From: Pelomyxa schiedti
Taxonomy: Eukaryota; Evosea; Pelobiontida; Pelomyxidae
Assembly: GCA_020536535.1 (NCBI GenBank)
Contig: JAHLWZ010000924.1
Span: 1 to 45,960 of the forward strand
Length of the DNA stretch: 45,960 nt
Direction: 5' to 3'
In this document: positions 1-10,900 of the stretch, in pieces
Position numbering within the stretch: position 1 is the stretch's first letter
How the letters are laid out: the number at the start of each line of letters is the position of its first letter
Position numbers and translations under genes: made by a program
Notes under the pieces: generated by a model
What the model was told of the DNA's origin: nothing
The model's input: the letters and a program-made list of their open reading frames with translations, nothing else
Databases searched by the model: none

Positions 1-63
1 TAAGTGTTGGTATCAGGGACAGTAACACTAGTATTGATATTTCACCCCCCTTCAAAGAAAGAA

Positions 64-894
64 TCACACCTCCGGTGCAGTTACATAACTCCTGGAATGC
101 AATGAATCTTTGTCAGAAATATATAAAGAAAAAGAGAGGGAGGGGAAAAAAAAAAAAAAAGAAAGGAACAAATAATTAAGATAGGATATATAATTAATAG
201 AGACACCAATGGGGGCAAGGGGGGAAGACCTTGCCAGGAAAAAAAAGATAGGAAAAAGAGAGAGGATGAGGAAGAGGAAGAGGAGGAGGAGGAAATACTT
301 GAAGGGATTGAGCTGCCCCCTATCCGAAACCGCTTCACTGACCACCTTCCACATGGCGTGAGGAATCAGCCCCCCGGCGGCAGCTATTGCCTTGGCCGCG
401 CGGAAGTTCCCGGCCACGAGGGCGCAGCACAGCGGGGTGCGGCCCCCCGCGTCGCGGGCGTTGGCGTCCGCGCCCAGCTTGCCCGCCAGCAGGTCGACCA
501 CCAGCGAGCGCGGGCCCTTGGCCCAGGCCGCCGCGACGTGCAGCGCCGTCTGGCCCTCCCCGTTGGGCCGGTCCGCGTTGGCCCCGGCCCCGTGCAGCAG
601 CTCCACCGCGGCGATGTGCCCGCGGCGCGACGCCGCGTGTATGGCCGCGTCGCCCGCCGGGTCCGCGGGGTTCCCTACGTTGATGGCTCGCTTGACCTCC
701 GCAGAGGGAGAGGCAGGGGCAGAGGCAGAGACAGAGGCAGGGGAGGAGGAGGAGGAGGCGAGGCCCAGGAGGGAGGAGAGGGTCTCGACGTCGCCGCGGC
801 TGGCGGCGTCCCACAGGGCGGGGCAGAACGCGGGGGGAGGCTGTCGAGGTGTCGACGGCGGCGGAGGCGGGGCTCTTCGAGGCGTGGTGGACAT
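64..894 (-). CDS. small ankyrin-repeat protein
   Basis: Two exons on the minus strand: 299-894 and 64-91, joined across a GT-AG intron (92-298). The frame closes with a short tail ending ..YVTAPEV. The product is about 207 aa. The N-terminus is Pro-rich (MSTTPRRAPPPPPSTP), followed by a Ser/Ala linker near residues 45-70. Three to four ankyrin repeats follow, seen in phrases such as DAAIHAASRRGHIAAVELL, GQTALHVAAAW and GRTPLCCALVAGNFRAAKA. Ankyrin repeats mediate protein-protein contacts; no catalytic domain is present, so the specific role is unknown. The intron, at 207 nt, is long for this window, and its 3' site is the least certain part. The coding exon is strongly GC-rich, unlike the AT-rich flanks. 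It is divergent from the next gene, with only about 140 bp between start codons. Confidence 0.75.
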   Translation of the reverse strand: MSTTPRRAPPPPPSTPRQPPPAFCPALWDAASRGDVETLSSLLGLASSSSSPASVSASAPASPSAEVKRAINVGNPADPAGDAAIHAASRRGHIAAVELLHGAGANADRPNGEGQTALHVAAAWAKGPRSLVVDLLAGKLGADANARDAGGRTPLCCALVAGNFRAAKAIAAAGGLIPHAMWKVVSEAVSDRGQLNPFKYFLLLLFLFLILSLFPIFFFLARSSPLAPIGVSINYISYLNYLFLSFFFFFPSLSFSLYISDKDSLHSRSYVTAPEV

Positions 895-1033
895 ACTTTT
901 TCTTTTTACTCTTTTTTTTTTCCCGATTTTCGCGTGAACTGGCTGTTTGTGAGCCGGGAGACTCAGGGCTTCCTCCCCTGTGCAGGCCTTCTCTGCTGTG
1001 GGAACCTAGAGCTGTGCAGTGGAAGAGTGTTTT

Positions 1034-2732
1034 ATGTTCAACATTCATAGAGTGAAGCAGGCGGAGCCCTCACCCAAGTTGGCCACAATTTTCACACCGA
1101 AATTACCAGAGATGGACGTGGAGACTTGCGTGAGGTACTTTCTGTGCGAAAACAATGCGGACAAGTACGAGCCACCAAGGAACCCCAATGTGTTCAGGCT
1201 TAAGAGAGCAGCTACCGAAGTCAACATGCACATCATTAAAAAGCGGTGTGTCTCGTGTCTGCTTTTTAGGGTCTATTCTAAAGTCTTTTCCTTTCCATTT
1301 CTGAAATTCATGACATACAAAGGCTCGAGGCACTTGGCACTTTCAAGTTCTATTTCAAGACGGTGTTGGAAGGTGATGCTCCAGAAAACTTCGTATGGGA
1401 AGAAGTCATTGACGACTACACCACTCCTCTACCAATGCACAACAATTGCATATTCGTGAAAGCTCTGAGGATCGAAGACCGGTTCAAGGGCGGCGCCCGG
1501 CAGCAGCCTGGTTTCTCGGCGTCGTCTTCATCATCGGCACCTTCTTCTTCGTCGTCGTTGGATGGTGTCAAACTTCCTACCTGCTCTGGGGCTACCTCTT
1601 CCTCGCAGGCTCTAAGTTCTTCTTCGAATTCCACTACGCCAAACGCCGGGGCTTCCAGAGATCAGAGACGACATGATGTTAGGTCCAGGAGTTCTTCTGT
1701 CACTTTGAACGGTATGCATGAAACTTGCTGAGAATGGAGTTATACTATAGTCTCAGCCTAATTTAATTCAAAATGGTTTTGCAGAATCGGAAGTTAAGGT
1801 GCTCGAGCAGCTTGAGAAGACGACTCACTGTATTTTCCCTCTCCCTGTGATTTTATTTCTCTTCTCCCTGTTTTCCTCCGATATATTCTCCCTCAGTGTT
1901 TTGTCTCAGTCTCTTCGAAAGAACTCAGGTCTATGTATTCAAAATTTAAAAAGGAAGCTCCAACACTTAGTATGAAGTCGTTCTTTACTCTACTTGATTG
2001 TTATCCAACTTTTGTCTTTCAAAGGTATCGACCGTGGTGGTTTTGCTATTGTCACAGAAGGAATGGGAATTACTGTTTGTAATCCCTTTGTAAAATTCCC
2101 CTCACATTTTCTCAGGAAAAAGTTTTGCAAGAAGCTTTCTTCAATAAGGTATTTCTCTTAATTTTCCAAAATACTCCTCACCCATAAAAATAAGTTTGAT
2201 ACAGATAGAAGGTAATGTGCTCTTCATTTCTCAACTCATAGTGGCCCAGCGGTTTTATCGATTTCCCCGAATTTGTTAACGGTATGAGTATAATGACAAG
2301 AGGTACCCCTGAGGAGAAGCTGGAAGGTTGCAATATTTCCTTTGTTTTTCCCCTCACCATTTTCTTCTATCCAGCTGCCTTCCGACTTTATGACCTTGAT
2401 GGTAACTTCCTCCAAAAACAAATAACAGAACTATGAATGACCAGGCTTCTTGTAAAAGGGAATGGGATCATGACCAGAGAAGCTTTTCTTAAGATTATGG
2501 AGTCATTCAAACAACTCAGGGGTGGAGAAGTTGTTGTTCGAGGAACTACCTACACTGATGTCACTGCCCTGTGTAACCAACTCTTTGACGATGTAATTCA
2601 CTGACTATGTGATTAATTTTTAACACCCTGCTCCAGATTGATGCAGACGGAAGCGGGGGAGTTGATCTCAAAAAGTACACCGCCAATGCATTAAAGCATA
2701 TGGACGTTTTGGCAAGCTTTGGTGTGATTTAA
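1034..2732 (+). CDS. DIX/SOSEKI-like domain fused to recoverin-type EF-hand module
   Basis: Ten exons give one frame of about 386 aa: 1034-1245, 1323-1711, 1785-1829, 1910-1999, 2025-2074, 2116-2148, 2242-2326, 2375-2401, 2459-2592, 2637-2732. Residues about 30-125 resemble DIX-fold polymerising domains: the strand motif [11 protein letters not shown], then [33 protein letters not shown] and a final FVKALRIE, the same order as in Dishevelled/Axin DIX and plant SOSEKI. A Ser-rich linker follows. The C-terminal half reads like a neuronal calcium sensor: [18 protein letters not shown], then [32 protein letters not shown] and [13 protein letters not shown]. The third EF loop looks one residue short and the fourth has Lys at position 12. 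Phases match at all junctions, and no good separate ATG is seen for the EF-hand half. Exons 4-6 are the least certain. Calcium-regulated polymerisation is inference only. Confidence 0.72.
2000..2024 (+). other. 25-nt GT-AG mini-intron
   Basis: This segment begins gttatcc and ends ctttcaaag, lying between the LLD and the IDRGG codons of the EF-hand half of the DIX fusion gene. Removing exactly 25 nt restores the frame; reading through puts the following sequence in a frame that stops soon after. It is far shorter than the usual 40-60 nt introns in the window. A one-base assembly error in a spurious exon remains possible. Confidence 0.55.
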
Positions 2733-2811
2733 AATAAAACAAAAACTTTAGTTTGTTATGGCTCGATTGGTTTACAATGCACCCTATTACATTTATGAGT
2801 AATTGATTGCA

Positions 2812-4836
2812 TCAGAAGAGACCCGCTGATACACCAGACTCACAACCACATTCATCAGCACCACGCAGCATTTTAAATAGGCCATTTTCACCCCAGGTGT
2901 CTCCCATACTGTTTGGTATGAATGGAAAAGGAAAACGAGAAAAAGGTTATGGAAAAGGCAAACCTATTGACCATAAGCCAATAGGGCAGGTCATTTTCAA
3001 CTCCCCATCCAACTATCATCACAGCATGACCACCAACATCTTGTGAGGGAGAAAACAAAGAATTACTTACGACTGCTAAGGATTCTATTCACATACATGA
3101 GCCCCAGCGGTGCATGTAAACTCCGGAGCTGTAATAAAACCAATCCATGTAAAGGTTGAAGATTGAAATGACTGGCCCATTTTGCAGTATTTCTTCCTTA
3201 GTTCAGTGTTGGTACAAGAGAAGGACAAGGAATGAATACTTGAATGCTCTCTGGCGATGCATCAACAGCGTACGCAGAAGCAAATTGGTAAAATGGAATG
3301 ACAGAGCCATCCTCACAAGTTGCCTGGCAAGCTGTGGGGAATCCGGATTGTGTTGACGCACTTTTTTTGGTCATTTGATTCTCTGAATTAAGGAAAAGGA
3401 AAACCACATACTCATAGGGTAGGCAGGAGTCGAGTGTGTAACCTCTGTCAACCCCAAAGACTGTAGGGGAGTCAAATGCACCACCCCCACAGCCCCAGTC
3501 ATCTCAAAAATGGTAAGGAAAAAGTACATGCAATCCTTCACTTACAGTAGTCACATGAAACAAGGTGCTGCACAGAAAATCGTGAAGTAAAGCTGGCATT
3601 GCTGGAAATACACTTCCGCGCTTCAGCAACTTCCACTGCGGCGTGTGCCCAACAGTCGCCACAGGATGCCTTAAATCTTGTGAGTGGGGAAAAGATAATT
3701 ATGGAGAAACCTGGTTCCTTATTGACCAATTGCAGTCAGGCCACTCGTCTCTGGCATCAAAAGAGACAGGGATTACTTGGGAAGATTTATGTTGAACTTT
3801 GCCCTTCTGAGGTGCATGATATGGCAAAGGAAACATATTGAAAAGCTCCCCAGGAGACAGCCGAGAATAGTGCTGTGATAAGGGGGAGATAGAGGAACGC
3901 CATGGTGCTAGTTGCTCGGCAATAAGAGAAGGATACAGTGGTGTTCTCTGTGGAGTTGGCGGAAGAGGAAGGATTTTTTGTGCAAGTGGAGAGAGACGGT
4001 GATTGATCCACAAGTTAAGGAATTCTTTGGCATGTTCACTTTCAGCAGGCAAGCAATTACTTGGAGGAGTGAAATATGACGGTGCCACACCTGGTTGACT
4101 GTGAGTGTGCTTGGGATTGGTTGTTTGCGAAGCGGAATCACCATGAACGTAAGAATAACACTCTTCAATAAGATACTCTGAGGAATCAGTAAATGTCAAT
4201 GCCAAGTGGACAGGCGCATATGGGAACGAAATCATGCTGTAAAGGTCCGTGATAGTTGTATCAGTAGTTTCTCTGAAGATGTTGCACGGAACACCTGTAT
4301 ACAAACCGTATTATAAGTACATCTCCCAAAGACAACGTGGAGATATCGCATACCATTATAGACGATATCACCCACATACTTATAGGTGCTGAAGTTTGAT
4401 GGTGGGATTACAATGTCAGCAGAAACTTCCCAGCACAGTTCACTTCCGAAAAACCCAAAGATGAAATAGTATTTCCCCTGAAGAGAGTGGCATTGCCCAA
4501 AACATCACCTCGTTAACCCAAAACAAAAAAAAAAAAGGGGAAGAAACATGTGTTGAATCGGCGATGGTGCGCATCACATCCAGCCCTTTGTACTGGTCCA
4601 CAGTCATTACACCCTCATCCATATCAACAAACATATTCTCTTGTTCCCAATAATCCACGTGGTACCGGGGCTCTCTAGGGGAAGGGTAGTTGATGGTACA
4701 AACGTGGGTTCAGGTACTGCAATGCCGTTGTCAAGTGATACTGAGCTGGGAAAACCGGAGGGGAAGGCTCCGCCCCACATAAACCAACCGCGGCACACAC
4801 GCACACAACCAGAACACCAACCGAGTTCCGTTTCAT
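2812..4836 (-). CDS. secreted papain-family (C1A) protease, cathepsin B-like
   Basis: Multi-exon minus-strand gene starting at 4836 with a clear signal peptide ([19 protein letters not shown]). An N-terminal region of about 200 residues precedes the protease and resembles the extra domain of Dictyostelium counting-factor-associated protein D (inference). The protease domain shows the oxyanion Gln and catalytic Cys in [11 protein letters not shown], then [38 protein letters not shown], catalytic His in [12 protein letters not shown] and the Asn in PYWLMVNS. The stop is at 2812, after a cathepsin B-like tail ([14 protein letters not shown]). Oddities are GDC instead of GSC after the active Cys, and NSM rather than NSW around the catalytic Asn. 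All catalytic residues are present, so activity is expected, in lysosome or outside. It converges on the DIX gene with only 79 bp between stop codons. Confidence 0.85.
4675..4699 (-). other. 25-nt GT-AG mini-intron in the protease gene
   Basis: On the minus strand this segment reads gtaccatc...ttcccctag. Without removal the frame hits TAG at its end. With removal, NPRL is joined to [17 protein letters not shown] and the frame stays open to the next canonical intron. It is the same length as the mini-intron at 2000-2024. Confidence 0.65.
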
Positions 4837-4950
4837 GTTTTCGTAAAGAGAGAGAGAAAAAAAAGAACATCTTGTTACATGAGGTATTTAAAACCCAAAT
4901 CGGGAAGATGGGTTGTTGCACACAACCAAAGGGCTGTCCCGAAGAGTGAG

Positions 4951-7900
4951 TTAGCCACAGAGGACCCAGATTGAAAGGTTCTTGACTTTAAGCATGTGAC
5001 CTCCCCCTCCCCCAACCACACCATACAGTTGCAAGCTCCGAGACGCGGCTTGTTGGAATTTCCTTGTGTATGTGAATGTGGCCCATTCGTGATCAAGAAC
5101 TTTCGGGTGGGCCTGAACCATTGTTGTGACGTCGTTGTCGGAGACTAACTTGAGAAGTACACGGCTTTTCTGGTTGCCCCATCCTTGGTCCGTGGCACTG
5201 AAGCGCATAAAGATACTCAGAATGTGCAGTCCTGGCTTTGAAATGGGATCTGAGAGGGGCACAGGTGTGTCGGTCCTTGTATTGTTTTCCAAAGAAGAGA
5301 GATGTAGAACCTGTTGGAGGGTCTCGGCACTGTGTAGTGGATAATCAGCATTGCTGGAACCCTCAGAGTGTAGCCGAAGAATCACTTGGCTTCCGCTCTT
5401 TCCTTTGGCCTTGAATGTAACAAGTACTTTGCCCCCAAAAACATTCAAAGGCCTGGTTACAGATCCAATAATACCTTGGGTGCCTCCACCAAGGTGCACA
5501 GTGGGAACATGGAGAACAAGAGGGATCCAGCACACCCACGCGCAGAGGTCTGATACACACAACTTTCTGGACTTCGCGTCACAAATACCAAAGACCTGAA
5601 TATCACCAGCAAGTCTGGGAAGTGTCAGGCCAAAAGTGCCAGCTTTCGCTTCCCATTTTAACAAGGGGCTGTCACCAACGCGGAGGAGTACCAGACTGTC
5701 ACCCTCTGCGTGAAATTTCAGCAGTACACTAGAAGCAACACACCCTGGTTTGGAGAGAGAGTCAGTGAGTGGCACTGGTTTACCACTTGATGCATCCCCA
5801 ACACTTGGGTGTGTAATTCTGCTGGCAAGGTCCAGAGTTTCTGCTACCAGAGAAAAGTCTTCAACTACCAGTGGGTGGCCACCTCCGGCCCCAAGCAGCT
5901 GCATTGATTTGCCAAAACCGACATCCAGGAAAGCATTGTACACCTGCCATCCGTGTTCCGGAGTTCCACTGGATTCATTTAGCTTGGTGTCAAGGTGCGA
6001 CGATTTCCCAGCATCGCCAGACCAGATGCGCAAGTAAATGCTCCCTTGGCAGCTTGCTGAGGCTTGCTCTTTGATACGGAAGGAAGTGCTAATCCGACCA
6101 CCAAGTAGATGGCCAGGCTTGAAGACAGCTGGAATGCCAGGCGAGTCTCGCAGGTAGTATCCATTGTCAGGGAGCTAACAACAAAGTCTGGGTCCAACCT
6201 CTTGGTTTTGTTAATTCGTGTGGATTCATTAGGTAACACTAGTTCCGGAGCCTGTTTTGCAGGGGTTTCAACATGTTTGGCGGGAGCCTTGGGGGGGCAC
6301 TCTCTCAAAACAAGTAACTGTCGAGGAAGACAAGGAAGGACTTGATGGCAGAGAAGCCTTCATGTAGAATGTTGAAAAGAAGAGAAAACAAGGAATCTTA
6401 CATGAGATACTACAGCAGAAGGGTGCTCTCGCTCTCTCTTGAATATAGCAGTAAAGTTATTCCAGAGGTATTTGAAAAAATCGGCAAAGAACGCTGTGAT
6501 TTCCTGTACTAAGAACGGGAGAAATGACAATGTGAAGACCAAAGAAATGTACTAACAGTTGATCCGAAAGTCAAATTCAAAGTCTTGATGAAAGAGACTT
6601 CCAACTATGTGAGTAGAAAAAGTAGTGTCCTTGAGACTCGAGGAGTTCAGATTAAGATGGAAGCACAGCTTTCTAATTTGTAACCAGTTGCTAGGATTTA
6701 GGGAATCAAAGAAAGTTGCATATTGTTCCAGTCCGTCAAGTGCCCTCTGTGCACGCAGCAGATTTGCACGTGCCAGTAGAAGGTGGTCTGTAAGATCACC
6801 TGAAAGAAGAGCATCGAAAGCAACTATCGCTTGGTTTCGGCTCTTCTCTCTTTCTGCATACAAGACATCAAGAACTGACTTGGCCAGTTCAAGGTGTTCA
6901 CGTGAGAGTTGCACCAAGGTGAGAGCTTCATCATCAGTCACAGTACTGGACGACTGAGCAGCTCCTTGGTGCGGGCCTGCTGCCATTAATGAGGTAAGAG
7001 TTTGTATGGCCTTGGAGAATCCTTCACTTTGTGGCTTTTCAGTAACCAATTCAAAGGGATCCAAGTTCTGCACTAAACCAAGAAGCACATTGAAATTTAA
7101 GTCCCCACTTAAAAAGATTGTCGTCAATTCCTTGACGCCAGGAATGGAGAAGGCACCAGATACTGCCGCATCAATGAAATTAACAACAGAGTAATAAAGA
7201 GGGCCGCAGAGAGACTGAAGCTCTTGTATAAGTGCTGTGGTTTTGCAGGAATTGCAAACCAGACAGTTCAGTGCCTGGCTGAGCTTTGGTACGGAAGCAA
7301 GCTTCGCTAAGAGTGTGCCAACAAGGTTGGTATAACTCTTCGCTAGGGTGATAATTTTCTTAAGGTACTGTGAACTTGAAAGGCGCAGTAGAGTTTCTTT
7401 GAAACGCATCACAACTACCGCAAGGTGAGGTATATTCTTTCTCTGCAAAGAATGAAGAAGCTCTCCTGTTATTCCGAGGAAAGCCTTAACATGAACATCG
7501 TTGAGTACTTGTGAAAAATTATTGAGGGCAGAATCCTTCAACTTAACAACAAACTGGGACAGTATTAAATCAAGGTTCCGTAAGTCTAAGTGAAGGGTGG
7601 AGTAACAATTGCTAAGCTGTTTTCTAACCACATCTTGCAAATTCAATAATGTCTCTTTTGCTGCAGTCAGATTCTCTGTTGCGGACTTCACTGCAAAGTC
7701 ACGTTTCTGCTGAAGGTCATTCATGGCTTCCCTAAGTTTCTAACATAAAAGTTAGGGCAATCTTATACTGTCATTTTTTTTCGAATGCATACAGTATTTT
7801 CAGCTTCTAACGCATACTTTGCCTGTATTTCCTCTTGCTCAGCTTTATTAAGTGCCTCTTGTGCTCGGCTCCTGTACACTCGGTAGGGAATAACAACTGC

Positions 7901-10900
7901 CAGCCCAATGACCAAGCCACCTAGCCAAGCAATATTTGCTAATTTGAAATCGCTTTCTGCCTTTTCTAGGTCCCTTTTGGCAGCACTCACCGAATTTTGT
8001 GATTTCTTTTTTCAGCAATTGGTAAAGAAAATAAAACAATAAAAAAAGGACATTGGGAGCCTCACCTCAAGCTCGTATTGTAGGTTTTTAATGGCACTTT
8101 GTGCCTTCTCAGAAAGATCTTGTATGTTTGCATCCCACTTTGCTTTTATATTCTGCAGAGATTGAGTAGTCATATCAATCCGTTCTGTAACACCAAAGAT
8201 TTCCTGCGAAAGTGTCTCTTTCCCAAGCAATGCCTCTATATACTCACAGTTCTGCTCAAGGGTGTCAATTTCATCAGAACGCTGCTTAACTTGAAGCATA
8301 AATTCCTCTTCTGCTTTGATGAAGGTGTCCCGGCTGACAGCTATACTTGCATTAAACTTCTCCTGTGCTGACCTGAGCATCTCTTCAGCTTGACCAACAT
8401 TCATTAAAGCAGAATGAGCTGCATCTTTGGCAAAAGAGAGTGTCCCTTTCCTGATTTCAGATGTATCCTTAAAAGAGCCGTCAAGGCTAATTGCAATCCC
8501 TGAGGTATCTTTGCAACCTGAAAGATGTCCTGAAAGTTCCAATTCATAAGGTCCCACCTTCAGGGTGCCTTCAAGGTCTACCCCAGAAGCATCGAGCTTG
8601 AGAAATACACCCAAGCTGAAAATTTGGCCAATGTCAATGGCTCCATCAAGTAGAACCTCTGGCGCACTACCTGTCTTTACCGCAAGGCGGAACTGGGGAT
8701 TTGCCTTACATTTTCCATGGACTGAGACTGGGCCAGCTTGAAGTTGTCCACACTACCCTCCACACAACACCCAGTCTTTTGGAGTGTGGCAAGAACCTGT
8801 ACCTTCTTTGAGAGAACGGTTGCTTTGCAGCAGAAAGAGAAGCCAGGGTCAAACTTGCGTGTTCCTATTGTCCCACCAGAGGGCCCTGCGAGGCACAGTG
8901 ATAGCTCCTCAAAGTACAGGACATCGGGTGGAATCCTTACAAGGGCTTCAGGAAGACGAATGCCAGTGAGGCAGCTGATATCGGTAAAGAGATCTGCAAG
9001 AGAAAGGTTTTGTATACTGCCTTGCATAATAACTTCGTCAGGTATTGGGCTGAGCTTGAGTGCCATGCTCCCCTTGAAGTTTCCAAGTTCAAATTCCCCA
9101 GCAATTCCCACTACAGGAAGCTGAGGGGAAGCATATACTACCCCCAACTCAGCAGCAAGACGGCCGACAGAGAGGTTTTCCACACCAAATGGGTTTTTCC
9201 ATTTAGACTCCATCGTTAGAGACCCTTTGAATTCCTTCAAAGATACAGCTATCTGGGCAACGAACTTCAACTCTTGGTAGTTCACACCAGTTCCAACATT
9301 AGCATAAACATCAAAGTTTAGCCTAAGTTCAAACTTAGTGTCAATAACTACATGCAATGATTTGCAGCAAAGCCCACTACCAAGTTTTATGTTGAGATCG
9401 TTGGTTGGTGTGAGCTCAATGACACCAGCAGAAGCAGAATAGGACAATCTGAGGTTTCCCGCTCCATTTTCATTCCCAAGCTTACTGACAGCTGAGTCCA
9501 GGGCATCTATGCGAGAGAGATCCCCAAACATGGAGAGCCCTGGACCAACAAGGTTACAAGGGTAGCCGGTCGGTAGAAGATCGGTATCAGGGACAGGTGC
9601 TGATGCCCACGATGCTCCAAAGTGTTCACATTCCACAGGGAGTATAGGGCACAGCTTCCTTAGTGAGAAGTGTTGCACATCTGCACACACAACATAGGCT
9701 GGCTTCCCACCTGAAACAAAGCGGGCAGCAGTAACATCAAATGTAATTCCATAAAGTTCCGCCGTGCCAGTGATCATACATTGGACGGGTTTACTAGTAT
9801 GGACAGAGAGAACCAAATGAGCCGCTTTTATAACCACTGCCCCATCACCGATGCTGAAATCCCCCTTAAAGCTGCAATCTAAGTCCAGGCCTTCAGGTGT
9901 TAACTTCACAAAGCCTTCGACGATATACTTTGTGTCATACACACAGACAACCCTCAAGCTTGCTCCCTTCTTCACAGGAATACCTCTGCCAATGTTTCCA
10001 TCAGCTGAAGATAGGCTTACGGTGATATCTTTAAATTGCAAGAGTTCTCCATGTGAGGAAGAGTTGGGAAGGTAGGTTTGTTTGAACAGGGCACGGAACA
10101 TGGCTATCACATCTGCCCAAGTGAAGTCTTGCACTGAGGCGACGACCCCTGATATGGAGGAGCTGAGAGTTCCATCAAGCCGCAAGTGGAATTGATTGGC
10201 TTCAGCTCCATGTTCGAAACTTACTGTCGCCCACAGTGAAAGGGTGGCAGTTTTCCAGCCCCCCTCTTGCACTGAGAAGTTTATTCCTGTTGATCCCAGT
10301 GAAAGTCCTGGTATCCCCAGTGCATTGATCCATCTGTCAATTACTGCATTGACTGTGGTACATCTACTGGAGAAGTCAAATGATAAGTAGGCACGCAGCT
10401 TGAGCTCCAAGTCGCCACTAAAATTGATTCTCATTGCTCCACGCAGTTGAATTCCCCAGCTTGTGCCACTGAAGCCAGTTGTCATGTGGTAACAGGGAAT
10501 CAGATAGACATCAACTGCAATCTGGTCCAGTGCCAAACTGAAGTTGGCCCTTGAAACTAGCACTGTACTCTCGCTTGTTCGAGCAGTAAGTACAAGGTAA
10601 TCTAACCTTGATTCCCCTTTGCAAGGGAAGCGGGCTTCGAAGCGCAGCTGTGACCTCAATTCGACTCCAGGTACAAGGGCCATAATGGAGGCTACTGTCG
10701 AACTATCAAGAGTACTTCCAAGGTTAACCACAAACTCGTCACCGACTTGTACAAATGCCAACTTGGATACAACGCTGGACATGAGTATTCCTATCACAGA
10801 GTCTGTAAGACCACTTTTTGCAATGTGGTTAACAACATCTATGTAATTAATGGTTTCAGGTGCAGGACTGTTGTCTGCTACCGAGCTGGGATGAGGCGAG

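Noticed and set aside
358-1050. Long plus-strand frames antisense to the ankyrin gene
   Set aside because: GC-rich shadow frames; the minus-strand frame has clear ankyrin repeats.
3383-3407. A further 25-nt GT-AG candidate intron in the protease gene
   Set aside because: Removing it introduces an early stop; reading through keeps the conserved Cys-rich part open.
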